Source: an uncultured Clostridia bacterium (GTDB lineage: Bacteria; Bacillota; Clostridia; TANB77; CAG-508). Taken from it: a DNA stretch of 57,093 nt. Under the pieces are notes generated by a model, which ran no database searches, was not told the DNA's origin, and saw nothing but the letters and a program-made list of their open reading frames with translations. How positions within the stretch are numbered: the stretch's first letter is position 1; each line of letters starts with the position of its first letter. The DNA lies in contig CANRKZ010000003.1 of NCBI GenBank assembly GCA_947631335.1, positions 1 to 57,093 of the forward strand, written 5' to 3'. This document shows, in pieces, positions 19,236 to 29,276 of this stretch. Both the position numbers and the translations under genes were made by a program.

Positions 19236-20187
19236 ATATAGATTCTTGATTTGTTATTTTTTCTAAATCTAATAATTCTTGCCATCTCTTGTCAACTTCT
19301 TTTTGGAATTCTTCTATCATCCATTCATTACCTGGTTTAAACATATGTCTAAATCTTTTTTGTGGTTTTAAAAATTCTTCAATTGGTAATTTTTTGGCAG
19401 GTTTATAATTAATTTTATAAATTCCATCTATTACTTCATATAAAGGCCAATAGCAAGTTTCAACTGCCAATTTATTAATTTGCATTAATTGATCAGTTGG
19501 GTAACCCCATCCTCTAGGACATGGAGCCATAACATTTAAAAATGCGGGACCTTCTGTATAAATCGCTTTTTCAGCTTTTTCATAAATATCTTTAAAATTC
19601 ATATAACCGACTGTTTGAGCAACATAAGGTAAATGATGTCCAACCATAATCTTAGTTAAATCTTTTCTAGATTGCATTTTACCAGGAATTACACTTCCTG
19701 CAGGTGAAGTTGTGGTGTCAGCAAATTTTGGAGTTGCAGAAGAACGTTGAATACCAGTATTCATATAGGCTCCATTATCATAGCATACATATACCATATC
19801 ATGTCCACGTTCCATAGCACCTGATAAACTTTGAATTCCAATATCATAAGTTCCACCATCTCCACCAAATGCAATAAATTTAGTGGTATGATTAATTTTA
19901 CCTTGCTTTTTTAAAGATTGGTAAGCAGCTTCTGCTCCAGATAGAGTAGCAGCCGCACATTCAAATGCTGTATGAATAAATGAGTCTGTCCAAGCTGTGT
20001 AAGGATAAATAAAAGTAGAAACTTCCATACATCCTGTTGCAGTAGCAACTACAGCATGATCTTCTGGTTTTAAAGCTCTCATAATCATTCTTGCAGCAGG
20101 AGGAGCACCACAACCAGCACACATTCTATGACCTGATGTAAACCTAGAAGGTTTATTTGCTACGACTTCTTTTACATTATAAGGCAT
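19234..20187 (-). CDS. porB: Pyruvate:ferredoxin oxidoreductase, beta subunit
   Basis: 317 aa. Thiamine-pyrophosphate domain with FIAFGGDGGTYDIG and the conserved CAGCG cysteines near residue 23 that help ligate a 4Fe-4S cluster. With the other Por subunits it decarboxylates pyruvate to acetyl-CoA and reduces ferredoxin, a core anaerobic step. Last gene of the minus-strand operon porC-porD-porA-porB; its ATG overlaps the end of porA by one base. A conserved PCPRGW segment supports assignment to the pyruvate/2-ketoisovalerate class. Pyruvate is the likely substrate from the four-subunit layout. Confidence 0.93.
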   Translation of the reverse strand: MPYNVKEVVANKPSRFTSGHRMCAGCGAPPAARMIMRALKPEDHAVVATATGCMEVSTFIYPYTAWTDSFIHTAFECAAATLSGAEAAYQSLKKQGKINHTTKFIAFGGDGGTYDIGIQSLSGAMERGHDMVYVCYDNGAYMNTGIQRSSATPKFADTTTSPAGSVIPGKMQSRKDLTKIMVGHHLPYVAQTVGYMNFKDIYEKAEKAIYTEGPAFLNVMAPCPRGWGYPTDQLMQINKLAVETCYWPLYEVIDGIYKINYKPAKKLPIEEFLKPQKRFRHMFKPGNEWMIEEFQKEVDKRWQELLDLEKITNQESI

Positions 20188-21380
20188 TATTCATGCGCCT
20201 CCTTTCTTAATCCAAAATAGCGATAAGGATTTTCAACTTTTCCTGTTTTGGCAATTTCTAATAAGTCTTCATATACTTTTTCAATATCATTTGCTTTTGT
20301 ATCTCTACCACCAATTCCATAAATGTAGTTTACAGCTGGAACATGGGTGTTATTAACATACATGCCAGATGTTACATCTTCAAATAAAGCACCTCCTGCA
20401 GCATTTAAAGAATCAGCTTTATCTAAGATAGCGATTGCTTTTAAATGACATAAAGCTTTTGCTATTTCCTCTGCTGGGAAAGGTCTAAATACACGAAGTT
20501 TTAATAATCCAACTTTTAATCCTTTTTTTCTTAAATTGTCTACTACAAATTTTGTAGTACCTGCAGTTGAATTCATGCAAACAATTGCAACTTCACTATC
20601 TTCTAATTTATATTCTTCAAAGAAACTATAACTTCTTCCCGTCATTTTTTCAAAGTCTTTGGCAACTTCTAATATAACTTTTTTTGCATTTTTCATAGCT
20701 TGTGCTTGTTGAGCTTTATGCTCAAATAAATAAGTTTGAACATCTAAAGGCCCAACTGCAATTGGTTCCTTTTTATTTAATAAATAATGTTCAGGATGAT
20801 ATTCTCCTACAAATTCTTTTACTTTTTCATCTTCTACTAATTCAATATTTTCAATTGAATGAGATGTAATAAAACCATCTTGACATACCATTAAAGGTAA
20901 TTGTACACTTTCATGCTCTGCAATTCTATGAGCCATTAATGTGTTGTCATAAGCTTCTTGATTATTTTCAGAAAATAACATAATCCATCCGCTATCGCGA
21001 ACTCCCATAGCATCTGAATGATCATTGTGAATATTTAAAGGACCAGATACGGCTCTATTTACTAAAGACAAAACAATTGGTAATCTTAAGCTAGAGGCAA
21101 TGTAAATCATTTCCCACATTAAAGATAAACCATTTGCAGAAGTTGCTGTCATGGCTCTTGAACCTGCAGCTTCCGCACCAATACATGCTGACATTGCACT
21201 ATGTTCACTTTCAACAGCGACGAATTCTGTATCAACTGTTCCATTCGCCACAAAAGTTGAAAAGTATTGTGGAATTTCAGTAGATGGAGTAATTGGAAAT
21301 GCTGCTACTACATCAGGATTTATTTGTTTCATAGCAGTTGCAGCAGCTTCATTGCCACTTAATCTTTCTCTTATACTCAT
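20187..21380 (-). CDS. porA: Pyruvate:ferredoxin oxidoreductase, alpha subunit
   Basis: 397 aa. Begins MSIRERLSGNEAAATAMKQI with the typical FPITPSTEIPQYF and EHSAMSACIGAEAAGSRAMT segments of the alpha subunit pyrimidine-binding fold, and ends with the RVFRPFPAEEIAKAL transketolase C-terminal domain. It forms the catalytic heterotetramer with PorB, PorC and PorD. Fifty-one bases separate it from porD upstream; a good AGGAAG site precedes its ATG. Confidence 0.94.
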   Translation of the reverse strand: MSIRERLSGNEAAATAMKQINPDVVAAFPITPSTEIPQYFSTFVANGTVDTEFVAVESEHSAMSACIGAEAAGSRAMTATSANGLSLMWEMIYIASSLRLPIVLSLVNRAVSGPLNIHNDHSDAMGVRDSGWIMLFSENNQEAYDNTLMAHRIAEHESVQLPLMVCQDGFITSHSIENIELVEDEKVKEFVGEYHPEHYLLNKKEPIAVGPLDVQTYLFEHKAQQAQAMKNAKKVILEVAKDFEKMTGRSYSFFEEYKLEDSEVAIVCMNSTAGTTKFVVDNLRKKGLKVGLLKLRVFRPFPAEEIAKALCHLKAIAILDKADSLNAAGGALFEDVTSGMYVNNTHVPAVNYIYGIGGRDTKANDIEKVYEDLLEIAKTGKVENPYRYFGLRKEAHE

Positions 21381-21431
21381 ATATTTATTCTTCCTTTCTT
21401 TTAATTATTTTTAAATTTATAATTTAATCTA

Positions 21432-21722
21432 TTATTCTTCTTTCATTTCAATTGCATTAAAAGGGCAAACTTTAGCACATATACCGCATCCCTTACAATA
21501 ATCGTAATTGAAATCTTTTCTTTTGAAATCTGAACCAACTGGGATCGCATCATCTGGACAAACAGGAAAACATAGACCACATTGTTTACATTTTTCACTT
21601 AGGAAAATAGGTTTTATACTTCTCCAATCACCAGTTTTAAATTCTTTTGCATTACCAGATGTATAAATATTACCACCAGGTGTCATTTTCTCCATAGGAG
21701 TATTTGAATTTATATTTGTCAT
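21432..21722 (-). CDS. porD: Pyruvate:ferredoxin oxidoreductase, delta (ferredoxin-like) subunit
   Basis: 96 aa. Two 4Fe-4S motifs of the CxxCxxCxxxCP type: CKQCGLCFPVCP and CKGCGICAKVCP. It carries electrons from the thiamine centre to ferredoxin. Its start overlaps the end of porC by four bases (translational coupling). Confidence 0.95.
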   Translation of the reverse strand: MTNINSNTPMEKMTPGGNIYTSGNAKEFKTGDWRSIKPIFLSEKCKQCGLCFPVCPDDAIPVGSDFKRKDFNYDYCKGCGICAKVCPFNAIEMKEE

Positions 21723-22297
21723 ATCTTTTTAACCTCCTTTAATGCCATTTTTAAAGCTTTCATATTTCCTTCAATTACTTCTGGTTTTTTAGCAAATTTG
21801 TGTTTAAAAGAACCCTTCATATCTTCTAGTAAAGCTTCATCAGACATAATATTACTTACCTTTACAATAGCAGCTAGCATAGGAGTATTTGGGAAATATC
21901 TACCTAAAGCTTTTTCTGATATTTTTCTAGCATCAATTGTATAGATACTTCCTTTGTATCCTTTTAGCACACTTTTTAAATAATCAGAAGATTTTGTAGT
22001 ATTAATGACAATTGCTCCAGTATCTTTTAAACCAGCTGTTACATCTACTACTTCTAAAAGAGTATCATCTACTACAACTACATAATCTGGCTCATAAATA
22101 TTGCTATGAATTGTAATGGGATTTGTGCTTATTCTGTTGTAAGCAGTAATAGGAGCTCCCATTCTTTCAGGACCATACTCAGGAAAACCTTGAATATATT
22201 TTCCTGTATTGAAAGCAGCATCAGCAAGTAAAAGTGAAGCGGTTTTTGCTCCTTGGCCACCTCTACCGTGCCATCTAATTTCTATCATGTTATCCAT
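21719..22297 (-). CDS. porC: Pyruvate:ferredoxin oxidoreductase, gamma subunit
   Basis: 192 aa. Starts MDNMIEIRWHGRGGQGAKTA, the hallmark of the gamma subunit, with GFPEYGPERMGAPITAYNR following. First gene of the por operon. GGAGG lies 11 bases upstream of ATG 22297; the second Met (22288) is too far from it. Confidence 0.94.
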   Translation of the reverse strand: MDNMIEIRWHGRGGQGAKTASLLLADAAFNTGKYIQGFPEYGPERMGAPITAYNRISTNPITIHSNIYEPDYVVVVDDTLLEVVDVTAGLKDTGAIVINTTKSSDYLKSVLKGYKGSIYTIDARKISEKALGRYFPNTPMLAAIVKVSNIMSDEALLEDMKGSFKHKFAKKPEVIEGNMKALKMALKEVKKI

Positions 22298-22336
22298 ATT
22301 GATAAGTGCCTCCTTTTTCTTTGATTTTACAAGTTT

Positions 22337-22365
22337 AGTATATGCCTAAATACTATCAATGTCAA
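22337..22365 (-). promoter_or_regulatory. Sigma-A-type promoter of the por operon
   Basis: On the minus strand, TTGACA (22365-22360), 17-bp spacer, TATACT (22342-22337), about 40 bp upstream of porC. Confidence 0.85.
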
Positions 22366-22552
22366 GATAAATTTTATTACTAATTAGACTTATATAATAT
22401 ATAGTTTATTATTTAGTTTTAAAAAAAATTAATTGTATTAAAATGAATGTTTATAGATGAATAATTTAGAAAAATACTTCTTGAATTAATTTTATCAAAC
22501 TATGTTGGTTTTACGAGAAAAGTAGTAAAAGATGAAATAAAGTTATAAAAAC

Positions 22553-22596
22553 TAAAAAGAACCAGACCTATTATGGATTTGGCTCTTTTCTTTTAA
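22553..22596 (-). terminator. Terminator of the 58-aa gene
   Basis: On the minus strand, GAGCCAAATCC pairs with GGTCTGGTTC (G-U pairs), flanked by A and T runs, 17 bases after the stop codon of the small gene. Confidence 0.7.
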
Positions 22597-22612
22597 AATG
22601 CAAGTATGTAAT

Positions 22613-22789
22613 TTAATCTTTTTTTTCTTCTTTTTTCTCTTGTTTAGACCTTTCTTTTGGTATAATTATATTTTTAGGTTTTTTATCTGAACTTTTAGGA
22701 GTAGAAGCATTTAAATGATCATAAACAGGAGATATATCTAAGTTTGAACCATCACCTGAAACAACTTCTATATTTTTCTTTTCTTCCAT
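22613..22789 (-). CDS. Small charged protein, 58 aa, function unknown
   Basis: Minus-strand ORF from ATG 22789 to TAA 22613. It starts MEEKKNIEVVSGDGSNLDIS, has a middle YDHLNASTPKSSDKKPKN and ends in a Lys/Glu-rich tail. The ribosome-binding site is excellent (GGAGGTAATTTT then ATG) and a terminator follows, so this is very likely a real gene. No signal peptide or membrane helix; probably disordered. No family recognised. It is divergent from scpB. Confidence 0.75.
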   Translation of the reverse strand: MEEKKNIEVVSGDGSNLDISPVYDHLNASTPKSSDKKPKNIIIPKERSKQEKKEEKKD

Positions 22790-22862
22790 AAAATTACCTC
22801 CGAAACTAGTTTTTATTATATTATCATATTAAAATATAAAGTGCAAGAAAATCGAAAAAATA

Positions 22863-22891
22863 TTGACATACGCATATTTTTTTGACATAAT
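22863..22891 (+). promoter_or_regulatory. Sigma-A-type promoter of scpB-proS
   Basis: TTGACA at 22863-22868, 17-bp spacer, CATAAT at 22886-22891. Confidence 0.7.
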
Positions 22892-22927
22892 ATAAGAGTT
22901 AAAATAAAAGAATAAGAAGGAAAATAA

Positions 22928-23563
22928 ATGGAAATCAATCAAAAAAAATCAATTATAGAAGCAATACTTTTTGCAGCAGGAAGACCAGTTGAAAAAAGTG
23001 AACTAATACTAGTATTAGAGATATCATCTGAAGATATAGATAATATAGTAAAAAGTATGCAGGAAGAATATAAAAAAGAAAATAGAGGAATTGAACTAAT
23101 AGTATTAGAAAATTCGTATCAATTATGTACTAAAAAAGAATTGTATGAATATATATATCCAGTACTTGATAAGAGAAATAAACCTAATTTATCGAAGGCC
23201 GCTTTAGAAACTTTAGCCATTATTGCTTATAATCCAAAAATTACAAGAGCAGAAATTGAAGCAATTAGAGGAGTTTCTGCAGATGCATGTGTATATAAAT
23301 TATTAGAATATGGATTGATTGAGGAGGCTGGAAAAATAGACTTACCGGGAAAACCTATGTCTTATAAAACGACAAATGAATTTTTAAGAATGTTTGGGTA
23401 TAATTCTTTAGAAGAGTTGCCAGAATTACCAAGATATAAATTAGATGAAAACAAACAAATAGTAATAGATGATTTAATTGAAAAAGGACAAGTGGAGGCT
23501 CCTACTCCCGAAAGGGAAGATTTAAAAGAACAACAAAAAGAAAATATAGAAAATCAAAAATAG
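22928..23563 (+). CDS. scpB: Segregation and condensation protein B
   Basis: 211 aa. Two winged-helix domains: KSIIEAILFAAGRPVEKSEL at the start and LSKAALETLAIIAYNPKITR with RGVSADACVYKLLEYGLIEE in the middle, both ScpB signatures. ScpB binds ScpA and SMC in the bacterial condensin complex. Its usual partner scpA is not adjacent. It has an acidic disordered tail. Fifteen bases separate it from proS, so the two are cotranscribed. Confidence 0.93.
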   Translation: MEINQKKSIIEAILFAAGRPVEKSELILVLEISSEDIDNIVKSMQEEYKKENRGIELIVLENSYQLCTKKELYEYIYPVLDKRNKPNLSKAALETLAIIAYNPKITRAEIEAIRGVSADACVYKLLEYGLIEEAGKIDLPGKPMSYKTTNEFLRMFGYNSLEELPELPRYKLDENKQIVIDDLIEKGQVEAPTPEREDLKEQQKENIENQK

Positions 23564-23578
23564 AAAGAAGGAGTTTAT

Positions 23579-24859
23579 ATGAAATTATCACAAACAGGAA
23601 TGGGAACTGTTAAATTGAATAATATCGATGAAAGGTATCCAGGACAGAGTATATTATTACAGACAGGACAATTAGTACAATATGGAGCAGGATTATTTGG
23701 ATATAATACGGTTCCACTATTAGTAAGAAGAAAAGTAGAACAAATTATAGTAGAAACTTTAAATAAATATGGATGTATAGAAGTATTACTTCCAACTTTG
23801 CAACCAGACACTATATGGAAAAATTCAGGAAGATATGACCATTACGTGGATAATGGAACCATGCTAATTACAGAATCAAATAAGGGAACATTCTGTCTGG
23901 CTCCAACAGGAGAAGAAGCAATGTTAGAATTTCTAAGAGAAAAATTAAGATCATATAAAAACTTACCAGTAACCTATTATCAAATTGGAGAGAAATTTAG
24001 AAATGAAATAAGAACAAGAGGATATATGTTAAGAGGAAAAGCGTTTCCAATGCTTGATGCATATAGTTTTGATATGAACGAAGAAGGAATGGTAAAATCA
24101 TATCAAAATTTAAGGACAGCATTTTTAGAAATATTCAAAAAATTAGAAATGAAAGTAATTCCTATCGTTGCAGACAATGGCGATATGGGAGGAAAGAAAT
24201 CAGAAGAATTCATGTTAATTTCTGACCAAGGTGAAGATAAGATCCTATATGATGAAACGACAGGAATAGGACTAAATAAAGAAGTGTTAGAAAAAGAAAA
24301 TTATGAAGAATATTTAAAGGAAGAATATGGAATAGAAGATATTTCAAATTTTAAAGAAATAAGAACCATGGAATTAGGACATATATTCCAATTAGAAACA
24401 AGATATTCAGAAATTATGAATGGAAAATATATTGATAAAGATGGAAAAGAAGCATTGTATTACATGGGGTGTTATGGAATCGGAGTAAGTAGAACAGTAG
24501 CTGCTCTTTATGAACAATGTTTAATAAATGATCCTAAATGGGGACCATGTGGTTTTTCTTTATCAGAAACCATTGCCCCATATAAAGTTCAAATTATACC
24601 TAAAATGGATAACGAAGAAAAAGTAAAATTAGCAAATGAAGTATATTCTAAATTGAAACAAGAAGGAATAGGCACTATTTTGGATGATAGAGAAAATTTA
24701 AATATTGGTGTTAAAATAAAAGATTGTAAAGTTCTAGGGACGCCATATCTAGTAGTGTTGGGAGATAAAACAGAAGGAGATAGTTTAGAACTTGAAAATA
24801 CAAAAACAGGAGAAAAACAAAGAGTTACTTTAAAAGGATTAATTCAAAAATTTAAATAA
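23579..24859 (+). CDS. proS: Prolyl-tRNA synthetase, short form without editing insert
   Basis: 426 aa. Class II motifs visible: motif 2 KFRNEIRTRGYMLRGKAFPM with DAYSFD; APTGEEAML; motif 3 near YYMGCYGIGVSRTVAAL; then an anticodon-binding domain (YKVQIIPKMDNEE; ILDDRENLNIGVKIKD). At about 426 residues it lacks the roughly 180-residue INS editing domain of the usual bacterial enzyme of about 570 residues. It charges tRNA-Pro. Downstream of scpB in one operon; a terminator follows. No T-box is visible because the gene has no leader of its own. Confidence 0.92.
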   Translation: MKLSQTGMGTVKLNNIDERYPGQSILLQTGQLVQYGAGLFGYNTVPLLVRRKVEQIIVETLNKYGCIEVLLPTLQPDTIWKNSGRYDHYVDNGTMLITESNKGTFCLAPTGEEAMLEFLREKLRSYKNLPVTYYQIGEKFRNEIRTRGYMLRGKAFPMLDAYSFDMNEEGMVKSYQNLRTAFLEIFKKLEMKVIPIVADNGDMGGKKSEEFMLISDQGEDKILYDETTGIGLNKEVLEKENYEEYLKEEYGIEDISNFKEIRTMELGHIFQLETRYSEIMNGKYIDKDGKEALYYMGCYGIGVSRTVAALYEQCLINDPKWGPCGFSLSETIAPYKVQIIPKMDNEEKVKLANEVYSKLKQEGIGTILDDRENLNIGVKIKDCKVLGTPYLVVLGDKTEGDSLELENTKTGEKQRVTLKGLIQKFK

Positions 24860-24896
24860 AAATGTTAAAAGGGCATATCCCTTTTAACATTTTTTT
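24860..24896 (+). terminator. Rho-independent terminator after proS
   Basis: AAATGTTAAAAGGG at 24860-24873 pairs perfectly with CCCTTTTAACATTT at 24879-24892, followed by a T run. Confidence 0.92.
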
Positions 24897-24983
24897 ATAG
24901 CAAAGAAGGACTTATGTAAAACGTGTCGAATAATATATGTATGTACATTTATTTGAAATAATTTAAGAGAAAGTGAGGATAAA

Positions 24984-26766
24984 ATGCCAAGATATAGTGA
25001 TGAGATTATTGATGAAGTAAGGCAAACAAATGATATTGTAGATATCATATCACAATATGTGCATTTAAAAAGAAGCGGGAGAAATTTTTTTGGATTATGT
25101 CCATTTCATAATGAAAAATCACCTTCTTTTTCAGTCTCACCAGATAAACAAATATTTCATTGTTTTGGATGTGGAGTAGGAGGAAATGTATTTACCTTTT
25201 TAACAAAAATTGAAGGAATTAGTTTTGTAGAAGCAGTTCAGACTTTAGCAGAAAGATCCAATATACAATTGCCAACTTTAGAAAACAATGTAGATTCAGC
25301 AAGAGAAGAATTAAAATCTAAAGTTTTTAAAGTAAATGAATTTGCAGCTCAATATTATCATGAGAATTTATATAAACCAGAATCTAAAATAGCACAAGAG
25401 TATATCAAAAAAAGAAAGCTTACAAATGAAACTTTACAATCTTTTAGACTTGGATTTTCAGGAAAATTTGATGAATTATATCAAGCTTTAAAAGAAAAAG
25501 GATTTCAAGATCCTGAAATTCTAGAATCTGGATTAGTAAATAAAAGCGATAATGGTAAGTATATTGATAGATATAGAAATAGATTGATGTTTCCTATTTG
25601 CGATACGAGAGGACGAGTCATAGCATTTGGTGGTAGAGTCTTAGATGATTCGAAACCAAAATATATTAACTCGCCAGAAAACATTGTTTATAGTAAAGGA
25701 AGAAATTTGTTTGGACTAAATGTAGCAAAAAAAGCAAATACAAAAAAACTTATTATTGTAGAAGGCTACATGGATGTTATTTCCTTGCATCAAAGAGGAA
25801 TTACGAATGTAGTTGCACCACTTCGGTACAGCTTTAACGCAAGCACAAGGTTGGTTACTTAGAAAAAATTCTGAGCAAATATACTTAAGTTTTGATTCAG
25901 ATGAAGCAGGACTTACTGCAAAAATAAGAGCCTTAGATATTTTACAAAATATGGGATGCGATATTAGAATATTACAAATGGAAGGTGCAAAAGATCCAGA
26001 TGAATATATTATAAAATATGGAAATGCAAGATTTCAAGCTTTAATTGATAAAGCCCTTTCGGTTATTGAATTCAAAGTAAAAGTGTTAAAGCAAGATTTA
26101 AACTTAGAAAGTACCAACGACAAGATAAAATTCTTAAATGAAATAGCAAAATTAATTTCAAAAGTAGATAATACAATGGAAAGAGAGGTCTATATCGAAA
26201 AAATTTCAAGAGAATATACAATTTCAAAAGAAGCAATCTATGCAGAAGTTAATAAATTAACTTATGCAGATACTAAAAGTGAAAAAATATTAGAAAAAGG
26301 AAAACCAGTTGTAAGACATCAGAAAATAGAAAAAAAAGAAATAGCCGAATCCACAAGAAAAAGGGAGAACACAGTATTAGCTATTTTATTAATGGGAGAT
26401 TTAAACGTTTTTCAAATTATAAAACAAAATATAAAAATAGAAAATTTTAAAGACGAATTAAATCAACAAATTTTAAAAAAACTGTATGAAGAATTTGAAA
26501 AGGGAAATAGTAATATCAACGGAATGTTAGATAATTTAAGTGAAGAAGAACAAAATCATATTACAGCAATTTTAGCTGATGATTATGAAATTAACGATAT
26601 AGAAAAGGCAATTGATGATATTATGCAAAGTTATGAAAAAGATCGATTAAATGAAAGAAAATTTCAAATCATAGAACTGCTAGAAACAGAACTGGAAGAT
26701 AATCAAAAAAAAGAACTAGAAAGAGAGTTAAGTAGTATTATTATTCGATTAGCGAAAATTAAGTAG
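24984..26766 (+). CDS. dnaG: DNA primase, read through a +1 frameshift at CGG 25824
   Basis: About 593 aa when one base is skipped, the normal DnaG length. N-terminal CHC2 zinc finger ([21 protein letters not shown]), catalytic core and Toprim domain ([16 protein letters not shown], then [15 protein letters not shown]), and a C-terminal DnaB-binding region. The zero frame stops at TAG 25860 inside Toprim. At CTT CGG (25821-25826), skipping the C gives GGT ACA GCT TTA ACG (GTALT), exactly the conserved Toprim segment. Because primase is essential, the full protein must be made, which argues that this shift is read through. Upstream of rpoD, the conserved macromolecular-synthesis order. The upstream promoter is not clear. 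Confidence 0.9.
25824..25826 (+). other. +1 frameshift site CTT CGG (dnaG)
   Basis: In-frame CGG after CTT. Skipping C restores [11 protein letters not shown] of the Toprim domain; without it translation ends 12 codons later. Confidence 0.88.
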
Positions 26767-26779
26767 AGGTGAAAAATTG

Positions 26780-28114
26780 ATGGCGAAAAAGAAGGATGAA
26801 TTAGAAGAATTAGAAACAAAAACAACGAAAAAGAAAGAGGAAAGAAAAATAGAAGAGGTAGAAGAAAACTACGAAGAAAAGGCAAATACTAAAAAGTTAG
26901 AAAAAGAAAAAAATCTAGAAAAAATAGAAAAAGCAAGAAAAGAAACAAAGAAAAAAGTAGCAGAAAAGATAAAAAATAATGAACAAGAAAAGAAGGAAAA
27001 GGAAGAGGAAGAGAAAACAAAAGAAGAGCAAGATAATAGAATCAAAGATGAAAAAGTAAATAGTATTTTAAAAAAGGCCAAAGAACAAGGTAGAATAACT
27101 TATGGAGATTTAGCAAAAGAACTTGATGATGTTAATCCAGAGCAAATTGATAAAGTATTTGATGCTTTTGAAGAATTAGGAGTTAATTTAAGCGATGACA
27201 TGGAGGAAGAACCAGATATCGAAGATTTAAAAGAAGTTGAATACTTAAAGTTGGACGAAATAACAGAAACAAGTTATGAAGGAATTAATGTAGATGACCC
27301 GGTTAGGATGTATTTAAGAGAAATAGGAAGAATACCACTTTTAACATTTGAACAAGAACTAGATTTAGCAAAAAAAATTCTAGAGGGCGATGAATATGCT
27401 AAAAAGCAATTAGCGGAATCTAATTTGAGATTAGTAGTTAGTATTGCTAAAAAATATGTAGGAAGAGGAATGTTATTCTTAGACTTAATTCAAGAAGGTA
27501 ACATGGGATTGATAAAAGCCGTAGAAAAATTTGACTATACAAAAGGATTTAAATTTAGTACTTATGCCACATGGTGGATTAGACAAGCTATTACAAGAGC
27601 TATTGCAGATCAGGCCAGAACTATCAGAATTCCAGTTCATATGGTAGAAACAATTAATAAGTTAATTCGAACATCAAGACATTTATTACAGCAATTAGGA
27701 AGAGAACCAACACCAGAGGAAATTGCCGAAGAAATGGAAATACCAGTTGAAAAGGTAATGGAAATTCAAAAAATAGCACAAGATCCTGTATCTTTAGAAA
27801 CTCCAATTGGAGAAGAAGATGATAGCCATTTGGGAGATTTTATACAAGATGATGATTCACCAGCACCTCATGATTCAGCTGCTTATACTTTACTAAAAGA
27901 ACAGTTAGAAGAGGTCATGAATACTTTAACACCAAGAGAAGCTAAAGTGTTAAAGTTAAGATTCGGATTAGAAGATGGAAAAGCGAGAACTCTTGAAGAA
28001 GTAGGACGTGAGTTTGAGGTAACTCGTGAGAGGATTAGACAAATTGAAGCAAAAGCATTACGAAAATTAAGACATCCAAGTAGAAGTAAAAAATTAAGAG
28101 ACTATATGGGATAA
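26780..28114 (+). CDS. rpoD: Primary sigma factor RpoD/SigA
   Basis: 444 aa. A highly charged Lys/Glu N-terminal region (1-95, predicted coiled or disordered) precedes region 1.1-like sequence and sigma-70 core motifs: [16 protein letters not shown] (1.2), [18 protein letters not shown] and [17 protein letters not shown] (region 2), [12 protein letters not shown] (3), and [20 protein letters not shown] (4.2). It directs RNA polymerase to the TTGACA/TATAAT promoters seen throughout. ATG 26780 is chosen nine bases after AGAGGTG; the TTG at 26777 is less likely. Directly follows dnaG. Confidence 0.96.
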   Translation: MAKKKDELEELETKTTKKKEERKIEEVEENYEEKANTKKLEKEKNLEKIEKARKETKKKVAEKIKNNEQEKKEKEEEEKTKEEQDNRIKDEKVNSILKKAKEQGRITYGDLAKELDDVNPEQIDKVFDAFEELGVNLSDDMEEEPDIEDLKEVEYLKLDEITETSYEGINVDDPVRMYLREIGRIPLLTFEQELDLAKKILEGDEYAKKQLAESNLRLVVSIAKKYVGRGMLFLDLIQEGNMGLIKAVEKFDYTKGFKFSTYATWWIRQAITRAIADQARTIRIPVHMVETINKLIRTSRHLLQQLGREPTPEEIAEEMEIPVEKVMEIQKIAQDPVSLETPIGEEDDSHLGDFIQDDDSPAPHDSAAYTLLKEQLEEVMNTLTPREAKVLKLRFGLEDGKARTLEEVGREFEVTRERIRQIEAKALRKLRHPSRSKKLRDYMG

Positions 28115-28127
28115 TACGGAGGAAAAA

Positions 28128-29192
28128 ATGAAACAAATATTAGATTGGATACCTAATATAGCATCAGAACAACTAATAGATATCATAATATCAATAGGTA
28201 TTGTTACATTTTTTAGAATTTTTAGTTCTAGATTCGCATATATCATTATTAGAATGTTTAAGTTTAAAACAAGAAATAAAAGGAAAATAAAAGAAAGTGC
28301 ATTTTATAATCCATTAAGAATTTTCTTAAGTTTATTAGGAGTATATCTTGCAATTATATTTTTAAAACAATTATTAAACATTTCAAATGAAGTAATGGAA
28401 TTTGTTACAAAAGCATTTGAAATTATAAGTGTAATAGTATTTGCAAAAGGCTTGGCAGCAAGTTTTACCTCTGAAGCAACCTTGGTAAAAAAGATGAAAG
28501 AAAGGACAAACGGAGGAGTAGAAGATTCTATGTTTGATTTTCTTTTAAAAATAGCAAGGGCCTTAATCTATATGATAGCAGGGTTTATTATCATTACACT
28601 TTTAGGAATCAATTTAAATGGGTTAATAGCAGGATTAGGAATTGGTGGTGTCATTATAACACTTGCTGCACAAGATACTGCAAAGAATTTATTTGGAGGA
28701 ATGGTTATCTTTCTAGATAAACCATTTACAGTAGGAGATTGGATTGAAATGCCTCCATTTGAGGGAACAGTAGAAGATATTACTTTTCGAAGCACAAGGA
28801 TAAGAACTTTTGAAAACTCGATTGTGAATATACCTAATTCAATTATTTCAAATTCTTCGATTATTAATTGGAGCAAAATGGAAAAAAGAAGATACAAGAC
28901 AAATTTATGCATTCAAATTAATACACCGTTAGAAAAATTGGAGCAATTTGAAACAAAAGTAAAGAAAATGTTGCAAGAAAGAGATGCTATTTATGATGAT
29001 TCTATTATCGTAAAATTTGATGAGATTAAAGACAATGGGATTAACATATTAGTTTGTAGTTATACAGATTCAGTAGATTATCCAAGTTATTTAGCAGAAA
29101 AAGAAAATATTAATCGTAAGATCATGAAAATATTAAAAGAAGAAGACATAGAGCTTGTTTATGATACGAAAACAGTTTATATCAAAAACTAA
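28128..29192 (+). CDS. mscS: Small-conductance mechanosensitive channel, MscS family
   Basis: 354 aa. About four hydrophobic helices, the last being the Gly/Ala-rich pore helix (GLIAGLGIGGVIITLAAQDT), then the beta domain (FLDKPFTVGDWIEM, VEDITFRSTRIRTFENSIVN, IPNSIISNSSIINWS) typical of MscS. It releases solutes on hypo-osmotic shock. It starts 13 bp after rpoD with a GGAGG site, so it may be cotranscribed; a terminator follows. Confidence 0.92.
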   Translation: MKQILDWIPNIASEQLIDIIISIGIVTFFRIFSSRFAYIIIRMFKFKTRNKRKIKESAFYNPLRIFLSLLGVYLAIIFLKQLLNISNEVMEFVTKAFEIISVIVFAKGLAASFTSEATLVKKMKERTNGGVEDSMFDFLLKIARALIYMIAGFIIITLLGINLNGLIAGLGIGGVIITLAAQDTAKNLFGGMVIFLDKPFTVGDWIEMPPFEGTVEDITFRSTRIRTFENSIVNIPNSIISNSSIINWSKMEKRRYKTNLCIQINTPLEKLEQFETKVKKMLQERDAIYDDSIIVKFDEIKDNGINILVCSYTDSVDYPSYLAEKENINRKIMKILKEEDIELVYDTKTVYIKN

Positions 29193-29197
29193 TAAAG

Positions 29198-29233
29198 AAA
29201 AAGGGGTATAATTATTATAATTATACTCTTTTT
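29198..29233 (+). terminator. Rho-independent terminator after mscS
   Basis: AAAAAGGGGTATAATTA pairs with TAATTATACTCTTTTT, with a short loop. Confidence 0.75.
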
Positions 29234-29276
29234 AAGTTAATGTTCAATGGATATCATGTTTCTTTAATATATTCAG

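Larger units (their letters stand above)
22298..22612. other. Intergenic region: por promoter plus terminator, otherwise empty
   Basis: This 315-bp stretch holds the por leader and promoter (22337-22365) and, at its right end, the terminator of the small minus-strand gene. Between about 22366 and 22550 it is very AT-rich and I see no ORF or RNA. Confidence 0.6.
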
